Shown here one piece after another: positions 8,117-16,751 of a stretch of 64,000 nt of DNA (position 1 is its first letter; every line of letters begins with the position of its first letter). The notes under the pieces are model-generated. The model made no database searches and was not told where the DNA came from. It saw only the letters and a program-made list of their open reading frames with translations. Position numbers and translations under genes: made by a program. Source of the stretch: Cyclobacteriaceae bacterium (lineage in GTDB: Bacteria > Bacteroidota > Bacteroidia > Cytophagales > Cyclobacteriaceae); NCBI GenBank assembly GCA_028285445.1, contig JANQPQ010000043.1, positions 176,249 through 240,248 of the forward strand, given 5' to 3'.

Positions 8117-10528
8117 TTATTCCGTTCTCAACGTATCTACTGGATTTGCCTTTGCTGCCTTAACTGTCTGGAATCCAATGGTAACGAAGGTTACCACGAA
8201 AGTGATAAAGAAACCCAGGATGAAGACGGTTGGCCCAATTGTAGTGCGGAATGCGAAAGTATCAAGCCATTGCTCGGCAAGATAGTAGGCCAGGGGAATA
8301 GTAATTACCATGGCTATTACAAGCAGAATCAGAAAATCCTTTGATAGTAGGTAGGTAATTCTGGTCTCGCTGGCTCCCAGTACTTTTCGTACCCCTATTT
8401 CCTTAGACCTAGAAGTAACGATGAATGCAACTAGTCCGAAAAGCCCAATTACCGCTATGAAAATAGCTACAGCGGCAAAGGCAGTAAATACTTGAGCATA
8501 TGATTCTTCATCGGTGTATTGTCTTTGAAAATCATCATCAAGAAAAGAGTAGTTAAGGGGATAATCGACGAAGTGCTTTGTCCAGATATCATTAAGAAGG
8601 GCTAACCACTCTTCAGATAGGCCCTGAGCTTCAACTAAAAAATATCTGTTGAGATCGGGATAGTGATCGATTACTATGGGAGGAATTCTAGATTGTAGGC
8701 CACGCTGGTGGTAGTCTTTTACCACACCGATAACCGTGCCGGCAGGATGACCACTGGGCGATGTGATGGTTTTACCGATCGCTTCCGCTGGTGTGCCAAA
8801 TCGCATTAATTCTACTGCCGTCTCATTTAGAATTAGGCCATTATCCAGGTCAGAGGCTTTTTCGGCGTTAAAATCATTGCCAGCAATAATTTGCAGGTCA
8901 AGAACTTTGATGTAGTTATAATCTGCAGCCACGTACTCGACTGTAACGTTCTCACCATCAGGAAAGCCCTCCGGAAAGGCCCATTGCCCTCGCCACCCGG
9001 CTCTGCCCGGTGTTGCCCAGGCACGACTGACGTTTTCAACTCCCGGTAGTTCCTCAATTTCTCTTTGGAAAGTTTCAGCGGCTTTTGCCAAATCCAATGA
9101 TGGCAGTCGCCAGGTATTAACCACAAGCACTTTATCGTGGTCAAAGCCAAGGTCTCGGGATCGCATATAACTTAATTGATCAGAAATCATTAAGGTGCCC
9201 ACGATGAGGGTAATGGAAAGGATAAACTGAAAAATGGTAAGCCCTTTTCTTAGTTGAACCCCTTTGGATGAAGTTACCATCTTTCCCTTAAGTGCCTCCG
9301 ATGGCTTATAACCTGATAGCACCAAGGCTGGGTAGTATCCGGCTAGCAAAGTAACTGCCGGGATTAGCAAGATAGCTCCAACACCTAATGTCGGATCCAA
9401 CAGGTTCATTAGTGAAAGTTGCTTATCCAAAAGGCCGTTGAAAAATGGGAATGCCAAATCGGCCAGGCCAATGGCGATCAAAAACGAGAGCAGGGTAAGA
9501 AGAAAAGATTCCAGCACGAATTGCCGAACGAGTTGGATGCGATTGGAGCCTATAACCTTTCTTAGCCCAACTTCTTTTGCCCTGTTTACCGACCTCGCTG
9601 TTGAGAGGTTAACAAAGTTTATACAAGCGATAATTACTATGAACAGAGAGATAGTAGCGATTAAGTATAGCCTGTCATAGCTGCCTTGTGGCCCCATGCC
9701 GTTGCCATGATCAGTAGCTAAGTAGATTTCACCCATAGGTTCAAAGCCCTGGTACACCTCCATGCCCATTTCTAGGAATCGTTCACCTGCTTCGTCCATT
9801 ACTACATTACGAGCTTTTTCATTGAATGCTGCGAAGTCTGTGCCTTCCCTTAGTAGCACATAGTTCCTCATTTGAAAATTAGCGAAGCCCCAATCGGTAG
9901 TAAAATTTCTGTTGATCAGGGGATAGGTTGAGAAAGATGCGAGCATGCTAAACCGCATATGAGATTGGCGCGGAATGTCTTTTAGTACACCGGTAATGGT
10001 GAAGTTCAGCGTGTCGGATAAAACGAATGATTTGCCCAGTGCGCTTTCATCCCCAAAATATTTTTTTTCCAGTTCCTCAGTGATTACCAAAGACCACGGC
10101 TCTAACAAGGCAGTTTCAGGGTTACCTTTGATCAGAGGGAAGGTAAACATGTGCAAGAATTCGTTTCCGGCGAAGTAGAATCGCTCCTGGTAATATTCGC
10201 CATTGTGCTTTATCTGGTACCCCGTTCCCCTACGAATGTTGACTGAAGCTTCTACCTCCGGATATTTCCTCAGACGATGCCCAACAGGCCATCCGTTAGT
10301 TTCAGGGCCTCCCAGATCCTCCCCGGTATTGGGGTCATACATTTCACTTACTACTCTGTATAGCCTGTCTTTATTCTGATGGAACTTGTCGTAACTAAGC
10401 TCATCAGAAACGAAGATTAGGGCGATGATTCCTGCTGTTAGTCCTAAAGAAAGGCCAGCTATATTTATTGCCGAAACTAATGGGTGGTTTCGAAGGTAGC
10501 GGAACAATACTTTTAGTGATGAAGGCAT
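8117..10528 (-). CDS. FtsX/MacB-type ABC transporter permease
   Basis: From the ATG at 10528 the protein has 803 residues in the two-lobed layout typical of Bacteroidota. There is an N-terminal membrane helix (near N-I-A-G-L-S-L-G-L-T-A-G) and a MacB-like periplasmic domain. An FtsX domain of three helices in the middle contains A-R-S-V-N-R-A-K-E-V-G-L-R-K-V-I-G. A second periplasmic domain follows, and then a C-terminal FtsX domain with S-R-S-K-E-I-G-V-R-K-V-L-G. No ATPase gene is adjacent, so it must pair with an ATPase encoded elsewhere. The frame extends upstream to 10600, but that part covers the promoter-like sequence and is unlikely to be translated. Substrate unknown; export of peptides or lipoproteins is possible. 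Confidence 0.9.
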   Translation of the reverse strand: MPSSLKVLFRYLRNHPLVSAINIAGLSLGLTAGIIALIFVSDELSYDKFHQNKDRLYRVVSEMYDPNTGEDLGGPETNGWPVGHRLRKYPEVEASVNIRRGTGYQIKHNGEYYQERFYFAGNEFLHMFTFPLIKGNPETALLEPWSLVITEELEKKYFGDESALGKSFVLSDTLNFTITGVLKDIPRQSHMRFSMLASFSTYPLINRNFTTDWGFANFQMRNYVLLREGTDFAAFNEKARNVVMDEAGERFLEMGMEVYQGFEPMGEIYLATDHGNGMGPQGSYDRLYLIATISLFIVIIACINFVNLSTARSVNRAKEVGLRKVIGSNRIQLVRQFVLESFLLTLLSFLIAIGLADLAFPFFNGLLDKQLSLMNLLDPTLGVGAILLIPAVTLLAGYYPALVLSGYKPSEALKGKMVTSSKGVQLRKGLTIFQFILSITLIVGTLMISDQLSYMRSRDLGFDHDKVLVVNTWRLPSLDLAKAAETFQREIEELPGVENVSRAWATPGRAGWRGQWAFPEGFPDGENVTVEYVAADYNYIKVLDLQIIAGNDFNAEKASDLDNGLILNETAVELMRFGTPAEAIGKTITSPSGHPAGTVIGVVKDYHQRGLQSRIPPIVIDHYPDLNRYFLVEAQGLSEEWLALLNDIWTKHFVDYPLNYSFLDDDFQRQYTDEESYAQVFTAFAAVAIFIAVIGLFGLVAFIVTSRSKEIGVRKVLGASETRITYLLSKDFLILLVIAMVITIPLAYYLAEQWLDTFAFRTTIGPTVFILGFFITFVVTFVTIGFQTVKAAKANPVDTLRTE

Positions 10529-10557
10529 CTTTTTAAGTTTTTGCTTTAATGGCATTA

Positions 10558-10574
10558 CCCAATATGGATGCCAT
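10558..10574 (-). promoter_or_regulatory. possible sigma-54 promoter of the FtsX permease gene
   Basis: The minus strand reads ATGGCATCCATATTGGG. Against the sigma-54 consensus TGGCAC-N5-TTGC it matches TGGCA and TTG with exact spacing, but it has T for C at the sixth position and G for C in the -12 GC. The start codon chosen for the permease lies 30 bases downstream, consistent with a short leader. Paired TGTCCA sites at 10625-10662 lie where an activator would bind. Confidence 0.35.
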
Positions 10575-10624
10575 TGGCAAAATGGGCCTTTTTGGCCCAA
10601 AATCGCTATGCATCATGATAAGCG

Positions 10625-10662
10625 GTGTCCATTTGGAAGAAAACAGTGTCCATTATTGGGCA
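10625..10662. promoter_or_regulatory. two direct repeats of GTGTCCATT, 21 bases apart
   Basis: GTGTCCATT occurs at 10625-10633 and again at 10646-10654, a 21-base period that puts both copies on the same face of the helix. Each copy is the left half of an imperfect palindrome (TGTCCA-N2-TGGAAG and TGTCCA-N4-TGGGCA). This is the look of a tandem activator site, and it lies 50-90 bases upstream of the possible sigma-54 promoter of the permease. It could also serve the divergent gene at 10758. Confidence 0.45.
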
Positions 10663-10728
10663 GTGCTTTTAAATATATCAGTTACATTATTTGGGGGATT
10701 GGTCACTACGTAGCAATATACGATAACA

Positions 10729-10738
10729 TTCGTACGAA
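10729..10738. promoter_or_regulatory. palindrome TTCGTACGAA before the gene at 10758
   Basis: TTCGTACGAA is a perfect 10-base palindrome ending 19 bases before the ATG at 10758. Further half-sites TTTCGTA and ACGAA follow within the next 20 bases. This may be an operator for the downstream gene; no matching regulator is identified. Confidence 0.3.
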
Positions 10739-10757
10739 GAATTTCGTAAATAAACGA

Positions 10758-11204
10758 ATGAGTAAATTGATGTCAGTTCTATGCATTTCACTGGTAATCA
10801 CCACCACATCCCTGGCACAAAATAGAGATGCTGAGGCCATACTTGATAAGTTCGTAAAAGCTCACAACACTGGAGAGGACAAAGCTGTAAGAGAGTTCAT
10901 TCGATCAAGTTATCACCCAACCTTGTTGAAAACACTTGACATGTCGAAACAAGTAGCATTCTACAAGCAGATAATCCACGAGTTTGGCACTTTGCATTCC
11001 GAGGTTTATCACATTGTTACAGATAGTGAACATAAATTGATTGTTCACCTTATTAAGGAAAATGAATCATTGCTTAACCGTGAAGTAGACCCCGCCCATG
11101 TGTTGGTAGTGGAAATCGACCTTCACCCTGAAAACACAAAATACCTGGCCCGCGGCTTAGGACTGGGGGCTCTTATTTGTGAAATACGAAAAGATAGAAA
11201 GTAG
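10758..11204 (+). CDS. small secreted protein, NTF2-like fold possible
   Basis: I place the start at the ATG at 10758, not at the upstream GTG/ATG codons of the longer frame, because it gives a proper signal peptide (MSKLMSVLCISLVITTTSLA) ending in ALAQ-like SLAQ. The mature part, about 130 residues, begins with A-E-A-I-L-D-K-F-V-K-A-H-N-T-G-E-D-K-A-V-R, a pattern of N-terminal helices seen in NTF2-like/SnoaL-like domains. A mixed beta sheet follows (SEVYHIV, KLIVHLI, VLVVEIDL). No catalytic residues can be assigned. It is divergent from the FtsX permease gene and followed, tail to tail, by the aminotransferase gene. Confidence 0.65.
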   Translation: MSKLMSVLCISLVITTTSLAQNRDAEAILDKFVKAHNTGEDKAVREFIRSSYHPTLLKTLDMSKQVAFYKQIIHEFGTLHSEVYHIVTDSEHKLIVHLIKENESLLNREVDPAHVLVVEIDLHPENTKYLARGLGLGALICEIRKDRK

Positions 11205-11218
11205 CAATCTGCTATAGA

Positions 11219-12496
11219 TTAGATCCCGGAAATCACTTTTAGTGCTCGGTCTATCTCATCTTCATTATTATAGATATGAACACAATGGCGCACCATCTCC
11301 TCTCCAACCGACCGGGGTTGAAGTTTCTCCTTTTCCCAGAGGGTCTTTTGCAGGTCAGGCCCTGAAATACCATCCACGCCATAGGTGGTCATACCGGCGC
11401 ACAAGTCGTCATGAATGGAGGAGTGAATATTTACTTTAGAGATTTCCTTAAGGCCGGCTCTAAGTCGATCTCCTAGAGTTTTGATACGGGCTATCCATTT
11501 TTCAGCACCAATAGTGTTATAGAAATCTATGGCGGCTTCGTAGCCAACCAGGAGGGAGGGATTGCCGGTACCATTCTGCATGATTCTAAAAGCGTGATCT
11601 TCCTCGTTATCCCACTGGTAACTGGCTATGGTAGCCCAGATTTCTGGAAGTCGATCTTTAGCAATATAAAGTAGTCCGCTACCCCCCGGGGCCAGCAGCC
11701 ATTTGTGGAGGCTGGAGTAATAAGCATCGCAGCCAATATCCTTCACATCCACCTTAATTTGCCCTACAGTTTGGGCGCCATCTAAAATAACAAAGATGCC
11801 TCGCGCCTTTGCCGCCGCCGTTATCTCCTTTACGGGCAATACTACGCCATAAACTGATACAATGTGGGGTATCGCCAGTACCTTCGTTTTATTACTAAAC
11901 TCCTTCGTGATAGAGTCTATAATCTGTTGTGGATCGTTGGCAGGGACCGGAAACTTAGCCTGCTTGTAAGTACAGCCCCTCCTTTTGGCGAGTAACTGCC
12001 AGGCCGCACGGCCGCCTCCATGCTCCTGGTCAGTATTTATGATTTCATCACCTGGCTTTAAGTCAAGCCCATTGGCAACGTAGTTCATGCCGAAAGTTGC
12101 ATTCTGTACCAGTATAGTCTCGGAAATATCGGCATTGATTAACGCACCGGCTTTCTCCCTCAGTTCCGCATACTCTGCATAACCTGAAAGCAATTGGGGG
12201 CCATTTCCTTTGTAATCTGTCTCAGCACCATGCACCACATTATAGTACAAGTCATCGATCATCTTGTTTAAGGTATAGCCAGACATAGGGCCTAAGGTGC
12301 CATTATTAAAATAGGTTTGCCCTTCTTTTAATGGAAATTGTTTGCGAATGGCCTTCCAGTATTCTTCTTCAGAGAGGGTGTTTTCAAGGTCGGTAATATC
12401 TGAAAGACTAAATCTTCTGCCATCAAAAGAAGATAAGGTTGAAATTGCCAGTGAAGAATAAAGCGTATTTTTGAGAAAATCTCGACGAGTTTTCAT
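11219..12496 (-). CDS. PLP-dependent aminotransferase class V, Tat-exported
   Basis: From the ATG at 12496 the protein has 425 residues. Its N-terminus carries a twin-arginine pattern (T-R-R-D-F-L-K) followed by a hydrophobic stretch, pointing to export of the folded, cofactor-loaded enzyme. The class V fold is seen in the N-A-T-F-G-M-N cofactor loop, in Asp239 (LDGAQ) under the pyridine nitrogen, and in the Schiff-base Lys265 (SSLHKWLLAPGG). The closest named relatives are isopenicillin-N epimerase-like and cysteine desulfurase-like enzymes; the substrate is not known. The start lies only 11 bases from the start of the divergent phosphatase gene. Confidence 0.88.
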   Translation of the reverse strand: MKTRRDFLKNTLYSSLAISTLSSFDGRRFSLSDITDLENTLSEEEYWKAIRKQFPLKEGQTYFNNGTLGPMSGYTLNKMIDDLYYNVVHGAETDYKGNGPQLLSGYAEYAELREKAGALINADISETILVQNATFGMNYVANGLDLKPGDEIINTDQEHGGGRAAWQLLAKRRGCTYKQAKFPVPANDPQQIIDSITKEFSNKTKVLAIPHIVSVYGVVLPVKEITAAAKARGIFVILDGAQTVGQIKVDVKDIGCDAYYSSLHKWLLAPGGSGLLYIAKDRLPEIWATIASYQWDNEEDHAFRIMQNGTGNPSLLVGYEAAIDFYNTIGAEKWIARIKTLGDRLRAGLKEISKVNIHSSIHDDLCAGMTTYGVDGISGPDLQKTLWEKEKLQPRSVGEEMVRHCVHIYNNEDEIDRALKVISGI

Positions 12497-12507
12497 GATT
12501 AGGTAAG

Positions 12508-13644
12508 ATGAATTCTTCAAAACAATTTATTAAAATTTATAGCATTAGCCGAGTGATAGTTAAGGATTTGGCAAGGCCCTTGGCGTTGTCTTTGGCATCT
12601 GCAATCTTTCTTCTTGGGACACTAAATGCCCAAGATCTGGAGAAGAATATAACCGATGGCCCATATTTATTTATTGAAGGTGATGGATACAAGGCCCGCT
12701 GGATAAAAGATGGCCAGGTTCAGGAAGAGACATTTACAAGAGAGGAGTCGAAGCGCTTCGATCCTGGTTTGCGAGCCTTTGAAAGTAGCTATCTAAATAG
12801 AGAAATAATACGGGATTCAGTAACAGATTACCAAGGGGTCAATCGGCTTGCTGCCCTTAGTGATATTCATGGTCAGATAGATGTACTGATTCCTTTACTT
12901 CAAAACCATGGTATTATTGATAAAGACGAAAATTGGGCATATGGCGATAGTCACTTCGTAATTACTGGCGACGTTACTGACCGGGGGCCTTATGTAACAG
13001 AGGTATTGTGGTTTCTATATAAGCTGGAACAGCAAGCGGAAGCCGCAGGTGGACGAGTTCATTTACTGCTGGGAAACCATGAAGTTATGGTGATGAACGC
13101 TGACTTGCGCTACATTCATGAGCGCTACAACCAAACAACTGAATTGCTGGGCCTTACATATGACGAGCTCTATGGGCCGCAAACAGTATTGGGTCAGTGG
13201 TTGCGATCAAAGCCGGTGACAATTTCCATCAATAACATTTTATTCGCGCACGGAGGCCTTTCAAGAGAAGTTGCCACCGGTCAGTTTGGATTAGCTAAAT
13301 TGAACCGGGTTTTTTGGAACCGGATTTTGGATAAAACACGGCAGGAGCAGAAAGCCGATGCAGAGGCCAATCTGCTTCGGGGTAGTGCAGGCCCGACCTG
13401 GCACAGGGGTTATTTTAGAGATTCAACAGTTAGTATAGCAACAATGGATTCCATCCTTTCTTACTTCGGTAAAGAGCATATTGTGGTAGGGCACACCTCC
13501 CAAAAGGAAGTTCAGTCGCGTTTTGGTGGGAGGCTTTTTGCCGTTGACTCCAGTATGAAGTATGGCAAATCAGGAGAGATACTTATTGTTGAAGATGGCG
13601 AATTCTGGCGAGGCCTGTATGATGGCACCCGCCTCAAGTTTTAA
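12508..13644 (+). CDS. PPP-type calcineurin-like phosphoesterase, exported
   Basis: The 378-residue protein has a hydrophobic signal segment ending in LGTLNAQ near residue 42. The three metallophosphatase motifs are intact: SDIHG (118-122), GDVTDRG (154-160) and GNHE (189-192), with a later AHGG and G-H-T-S. This matches the Shewanella-like (SLP) PPP phosphatases found in Bacteroidota, which hydrolyse phosphoesters using two metal ions; periplasmic action is likely. The start could also be a GTG at 12553, which would leave more room for a promoter between it and the divergent aminotransferase. Its 3' end overlaps the kinase gene by 4 bases, tail to tail. Confidence 0.87.
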   Translation: MNSSKQFIKIYSISRVIVKDLARPLALSLASAIFLLGTLNAQDLEKNITDGPYLFIEGDGYKARWIKDGQVQEETFTREESKRFDPGLRAFESSYLNREIIRDSVTDYQGVNRLAALSDIHGQIDVLIPLLQNHGIIDKDENWAYGDSHFVITGDVTDRGPYVTEVLWFLYKLEQQAEAAGGRVHLLLGNHEVMVMNADLRYIHERYNQTTELLGLTYDELYGPQTVLGQWLRSKPVTISINNILFAHGGLSREVATGQFGLAKLNRVFWNRILDKTRQEQKADAEANLLRGSAGPTWHRGYFRDSTVSIATMDSILSYFGKEHIVVGHTSQKEVQSRFGGRLFAVDSSMKYGKSGEILIVEDGEFWRGLYDGTRLKF

Positions 13645-15248
13645 TTGGCATTTTTGCCGTTAGGCACAATCAATCGGAATTTGGTGCCCTGACCAAATTG
13701 GGAGCTGACCTCCAGCTTTCCATTTATTTTATCCACTGCCTCCTTGGCAATGTAAAGCCCAATTCCAGAGCCTACTGCCAACTCGCTACCTCGATAAAAG
13801 AAATCAAAAATTTTATCCAGTTGCTCTTCAGAGATACCGATGCCATTGTCTTCCACCTCAATATCCGCCTGTTTGTCATCAACAGTAATTTTAACATCTA
13901 CTTTCCTTTTCGATTTTTCCGGATCTTGATATTTGATGGCATTGGAAATGAGATTATTAATGATAATCTCCAGGCGGCCAGGGTCTGAGTAGAACTGCGC
14001 TTTTCCGTTGCTATACGCAATTTGTTTCTCTATGCCTTCTGCACCTTCCATAAAAGTGTGACTTTCAAAGGCCTTTTCAACCAGATTCTGCAGGTTTACT
14101 TCCCGGGTATTTACCACTGCCCTTGAATTGTAGGAATGCTGAATTACATCGTTTATGTAGCGATTGAGCTTATCTACACTCTGGGTCATAAGCCCCAGAT
14201 ACTTCTTTATGCCACCTTTAGATTCTTCCATGGAGGCTACATTAATCAGGCCCAGCACTGAGCTAAGCGGTGCCCTGAGATCATGGGCGGCCCGGTAAAC
14301 AAACCGGTCAAGTTCTCCATTGATCTTTTCCAATTCCTCATTCTTCTTCTCTATTTTCTTTACTGAAACCACCTGGTCGGTAATGTCTCGCACGGAAAGT
14401 AGTACATTGGTTACTTCTCCACCTTTGCCCTTGATGGGGATATATTTGAGATCTAGCCAGACCTTAAAGCTGCCAGTAACGGCTATTTCCCTTTCAATTT
14501 CCACCATCTCCCCTTTGCAAGCTCTTAGAAATCGGCCTTTGAAATTTTCTATTTCCTCCGGCATCACGAATTGATAGAAGCTTTCTCCAACCTTTGCTTC
14601 CTTACCCTGCATATCAAATATCCCCCTTTTTGCAACCTGATTGAACATAACCAACTCACCATGAGTATCCAAAAGGCAATAGGCAGTTTCGGTGTTGTCA
14701 ATCAAGCTTTGAAAATTGCTGATCATGGACGATGCTTCCAGGTTTGCTTCCACGTAGTTACCTACAACGATATAAAGCAAGACCATACTCACTGAGATAT
14801 GTATGAGGTAATTAGTGGGGTTATAGATAGGTTCAGGAATATTATACACGGTGTAGGCGGCTCCAAAAAGGAAGAGGATTGAATAGATAAGCAAGTGCTG
14901 CTTCTTGGCCATTACTAACGAACAGGCTAAGTGGCCGAGAATGGATATTACGACGTAGGTAGCAGAAAGGCTGTTTTGGTGAAGCATGTAAAGAATCCAG
15001 CTGACTCCAAGTACAACCATAAAATAGATCATTACCGTGATTCGATCCCTGACCCAGTTGGAGTATACAGAAAGTATGGCAAGAGACAGACACAATCCCG
15101 CGATTACAAGCCGCAAGGCATATGGGTCGTTGTTGGTGGGGTAATTGACCCGTGTGAAAAGATGCACCACGGAAAGGATGGTCGCTCCAAGAACCAATAA
15201 GAACTGTAGGTACTGAACTCTGCCTTCAGGTGTGCGGGGGCTTAGCAT
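13641..15248 (-). CDS. membrane PAS-domain sensor histidine kinase
   Basis: The 535-residue protein has about six N-terminal membrane helices (residues 11-165) with almost no extracytoplasmic loop. A PAS domain follows at about 178-290 (SLIDNTETAYCLLD), then a coiled linker, and the HisKA dimerisation helix with the phosphoacceptor His322 (AAHDLRAPLSS). The HATPase domain has an N box (NNLISNAIKY), a G1 box (DNGIGIS), the F-x-x-F region (DFFYRG) and a G2 box (GSGIGLYIAKE). No response regulator gene is adjacent, so it is an orphan kinase. The membrane part may sense lipid state or a hydrophobic signal. All catalytic motifs look intact. Confidence 0.92.
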   Translation of the reverse strand: MLSPRTPEGRVQYLQFLLVLGATILSVVHLFTRVNYPTNNDPYALRLVIAGLCLSLAILSVYSNWVRDRITVMIYFMVVLGVSWILYMLHQNSLSATYVVISILGHLACSLVMAKKQHLLIYSILFLFGAAYTVYNIPEPIYNPTNYLIHISVSMVLLYIVVGNYVEANLEASSMISNFQSLIDNTETAYCLLDTHGELVMFNQVAKRGIFDMQGKEAKVGESFYQFVMPEEIENFKGRFLRACKGEMVEIEREIAVTGSFKVWLDLKYIPIKGKGGEVTNVLLSVRDITDQVVSVKKIEKKNEELEKINGELDRFVYRAAHDLRAPLSSVLGLINVASMEESKGGIKKYLGLMTQSVDKLNRYINDVIQHSYNSRAVVNTREVNLQNLVEKAFESHTFMEGAEGIEKQIAYSNGKAQFYSDPGRLEIIINNLISNAIKYQDPEKSKRKVDVKITVDDKQADIEVEDNGIGISEEQLDKIFDFFYRGSELAVGSGIGLYIAKEAVDKINGKLEVSSQFGQGTKFRLIVPNGKNAN

Positions 15249-15311
15249 TTCGCCGACAATTTAGTAAGAATTCTTTATCGATAGCACTGGATTCTGCCAG
15301 CACATTAAGGG

Positions 15312-16298
15312 TTAACCTTTTCTTCTTGGTGTGGTATTAAACCACCTCTCGTAAGCGTGAATGAAAGAACTGGCTTCAGCATAACCGAGAGCATGGCTGA
15401 TGTCATTGACTGATAGGGAATTATGATCAGTCAATCTCTTCCCTAAAGTCCGGAGAAGGCCATCAAGTATTTCCCGAAACATCAGGCCTTCTTCCTGTAG
15501 CCGCCGCTGAAATGTTCTTCTGCTCTGATTGAGACAATATGCCACACTTTCAACACTAGGCATTACTCCGTCTCCTAACGTGTTAAGAACTATTAATGAG
15601 ATAATATCTTTTTGATTCATCGCACTATGGCGATTTTCAAGTATGTACTTCTGGAATTCCATCACCAGTAATTCCAGGCGACTGCCACCAGTTGCTTGCA
15701 AATTTGTAGATAAGACGAACTTGGGAAAAATTACTTGGTAACTATCGGAAAATTCTACGGAAGTATGAAATATCTCTCTTAGTTCTAAAGCTTCTTCGCC
15801 AGAGTGCGGGAAGGCCATTTTCACATAGCTATTTTCAACTCCAGTCATAACTAATATCTCCCTGTAAACCAGCAACATTACTGCACACATCACATTATGA
15901 GCCACGGTGCTGTTACGGGCTACCCAATTCACTCTTGGCCTTAACTGAATTAAATGGTCATCCACATCTTCACCCTCCGTCATCACAATTGACGGAATTA
16001 GGGCGGAGATGGTATCACCCAAGTAGGGAATAGCTTGCTTGGTTGTTTCGCATGCTTTGGAGAGTTGGTATACTATGCCCAATGCGGTAAGCTTAAGATA
16101 GGCCCCGTAATGCAGCCCTAGTCTGGGGTCATTCAACTCCTGTAAGGCAGCAATCCAAAGTTTGTCGTGTTGATCCATGCTTATGCGCTCAGGTTGAGAA
16201 TCTGTTATTCCTGCGGATTTAAGCAAGTTTTTGGTTGCAAGGCCTCTTATCTCAAGAAACTCAAGGAATGGCGATATGGCGGTAAAAGAAACCTCCAT
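15312..16298 (-). CDS. AraC-family transcriptional regulator (OruR/ArgR-like)
   Basis: From the ATG at 16298 the protein has 328 residues; a longer frame begins at 16316. The N-terminal 200 residues match the Arabinose_bd (PF12625)-type effector domain typical of OruR-like regulators, with L-G-L-H-Y-G-A and T-A-L-G-I-V-Y-Q-L. The last 100 residues hold two helix-turn-helix units, including S-V-E-S-V-A-Y-C-L-N-Q-S-R-R-T-F-Q-R-R-L and S-V-N-D-I-S-H-A-L-G-Y-A-E-A-S-S-F-I-H-A-Y-E-R-W, the AraC signature. It is divergent from the small membrane protein gene at 16362, with long inverted repeats between them. Effector unknown. Confidence 0.9.
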   Translation of the reverse strand: MEVSFTAISPFLEFLEIRGLATKNLLKSAGITDSQPERISMDQHDKLWIAALQELNDPRLGLHYGAYLKLTALGIVYQLSKACETTKQAIPYLGDTISALIPSIVMTEGEDVDDHLIQLRPRVNWVARNSTVAHNVMCAVMLLVYREILVMTGVENSYVKMAFPHSGEEALELREIFHTSVEFSDSYQVIFPKFVLSTNLQATGGSRLELLVMEFQKYILENRHSAMNQKDIISLIVLNTLGDGVMPSVESVAYCLNQSRRTFQRRLQEEGLMFREILDGLLRTLGKRLTDHNSLSVNDISHALGYAEASSFIHAYERWFNTTPRRKG

Positions 16299-16329
16299 TT
16301 TGGCACAAATTATCAATTATTCCCGTTGA

Positions 16330-16378
16330 GGTCAATCTAAGTTTGACCCCAAAAAAGCACTATGAAAAAACTTAGATT
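16330..16378. promoter_or_regulatory. inverted repeats between the AraC regulator and the gene at 16362
   Basis: Two overlapping dyads are present. GGTCAA (16330-16335) and TTGACC (16343-16348) form a 6-base inverted repeat with a 7-base spacer. AATCTAAGTTT (16334-16344) is repeated exactly inverted as AAACTTAGATT (16368-16378), the right copy lying over codons 3-6 of the downstream gene. This fits an operator for the divergently encoded AraC regulator, or a hairpin masking the start codon at 16362. Confidence 0.45.
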
Positions 16379-16736
16379 CTATTTGAGGTTAAATGCAGCA
16401 TTCTCTCTGCTGAGTGGAGGCATACTTTCGTTCGCTTCGGTACCTGTAGGTGGCATAATTGGGGTAAAAAACCAATGGATTCTAATAGCAGTTGGAATTG
16501 GTTTAATTCTGTTCTCGCTAACAGTATACAAGGAATCCCAGCGCCAGCCGCCAGCAAAAGGGCGGTTATTGACCATATTGGCCCTGGACACAGCGTGGGT
16601 GGTTACGAGTGTAGTGGTCGTTGCAGCTGGCCTTTTTGACCTGTCGCAAGCAGGGCGTTATTCCGTAGTGGTTGTAGCAGCCATAGTAGGCTTTTTCGCA
16701 CTTCAGCAATATTGTTACAGGCCTATCGAGTCCTAG
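16362..16736 (+). CDS. small four-helix membrane protein
   Basis: The 124-residue product has four hydrophobic segments (about residues 7-30, 37-56, 68-90 and 97-116) with short loops. It contains no known catalytic motif. The start ATG at 16362 follows a purine-rich stretch and sits inside the inverted repeat described at 16330-16378. Divergent transcription from the AraC gene suggests it is the regulator's target. I do not recognise the family with confidence; small integral-membrane proteins with a similar layout are common in Bacteroidota. Confidence 0.65.
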   Translation: MKKLRFYLRLNAAFSLLSGGILSFASVPVGGIIGVKNQWILIAVGIGLILFSLTVYKESQRQPPAKGRLLTILALDTAWVVTSVVVVAAGLFDLSQAGRYSVVVVAAIVGFFALQQYCYRPIES

Positions 16737-16751
16737 GCCGCTTAGAAGCCA

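Noticed and set aside
10531..10600. Longer N-terminus of the FtsX permease starting at 10600
   Set aside because: This segment covers the promoter-like sequence and a TGGGCC/GGCCCA hairpin, and the residues do not resemble the family N-terminus.
14842..15093. Open frames opposite the histidine kinase, nrdA, pgi, rnr and other long genes
   Set aside because: They lie inside well-supported genes on the other strand or frame and show no domain or start signal of their own.
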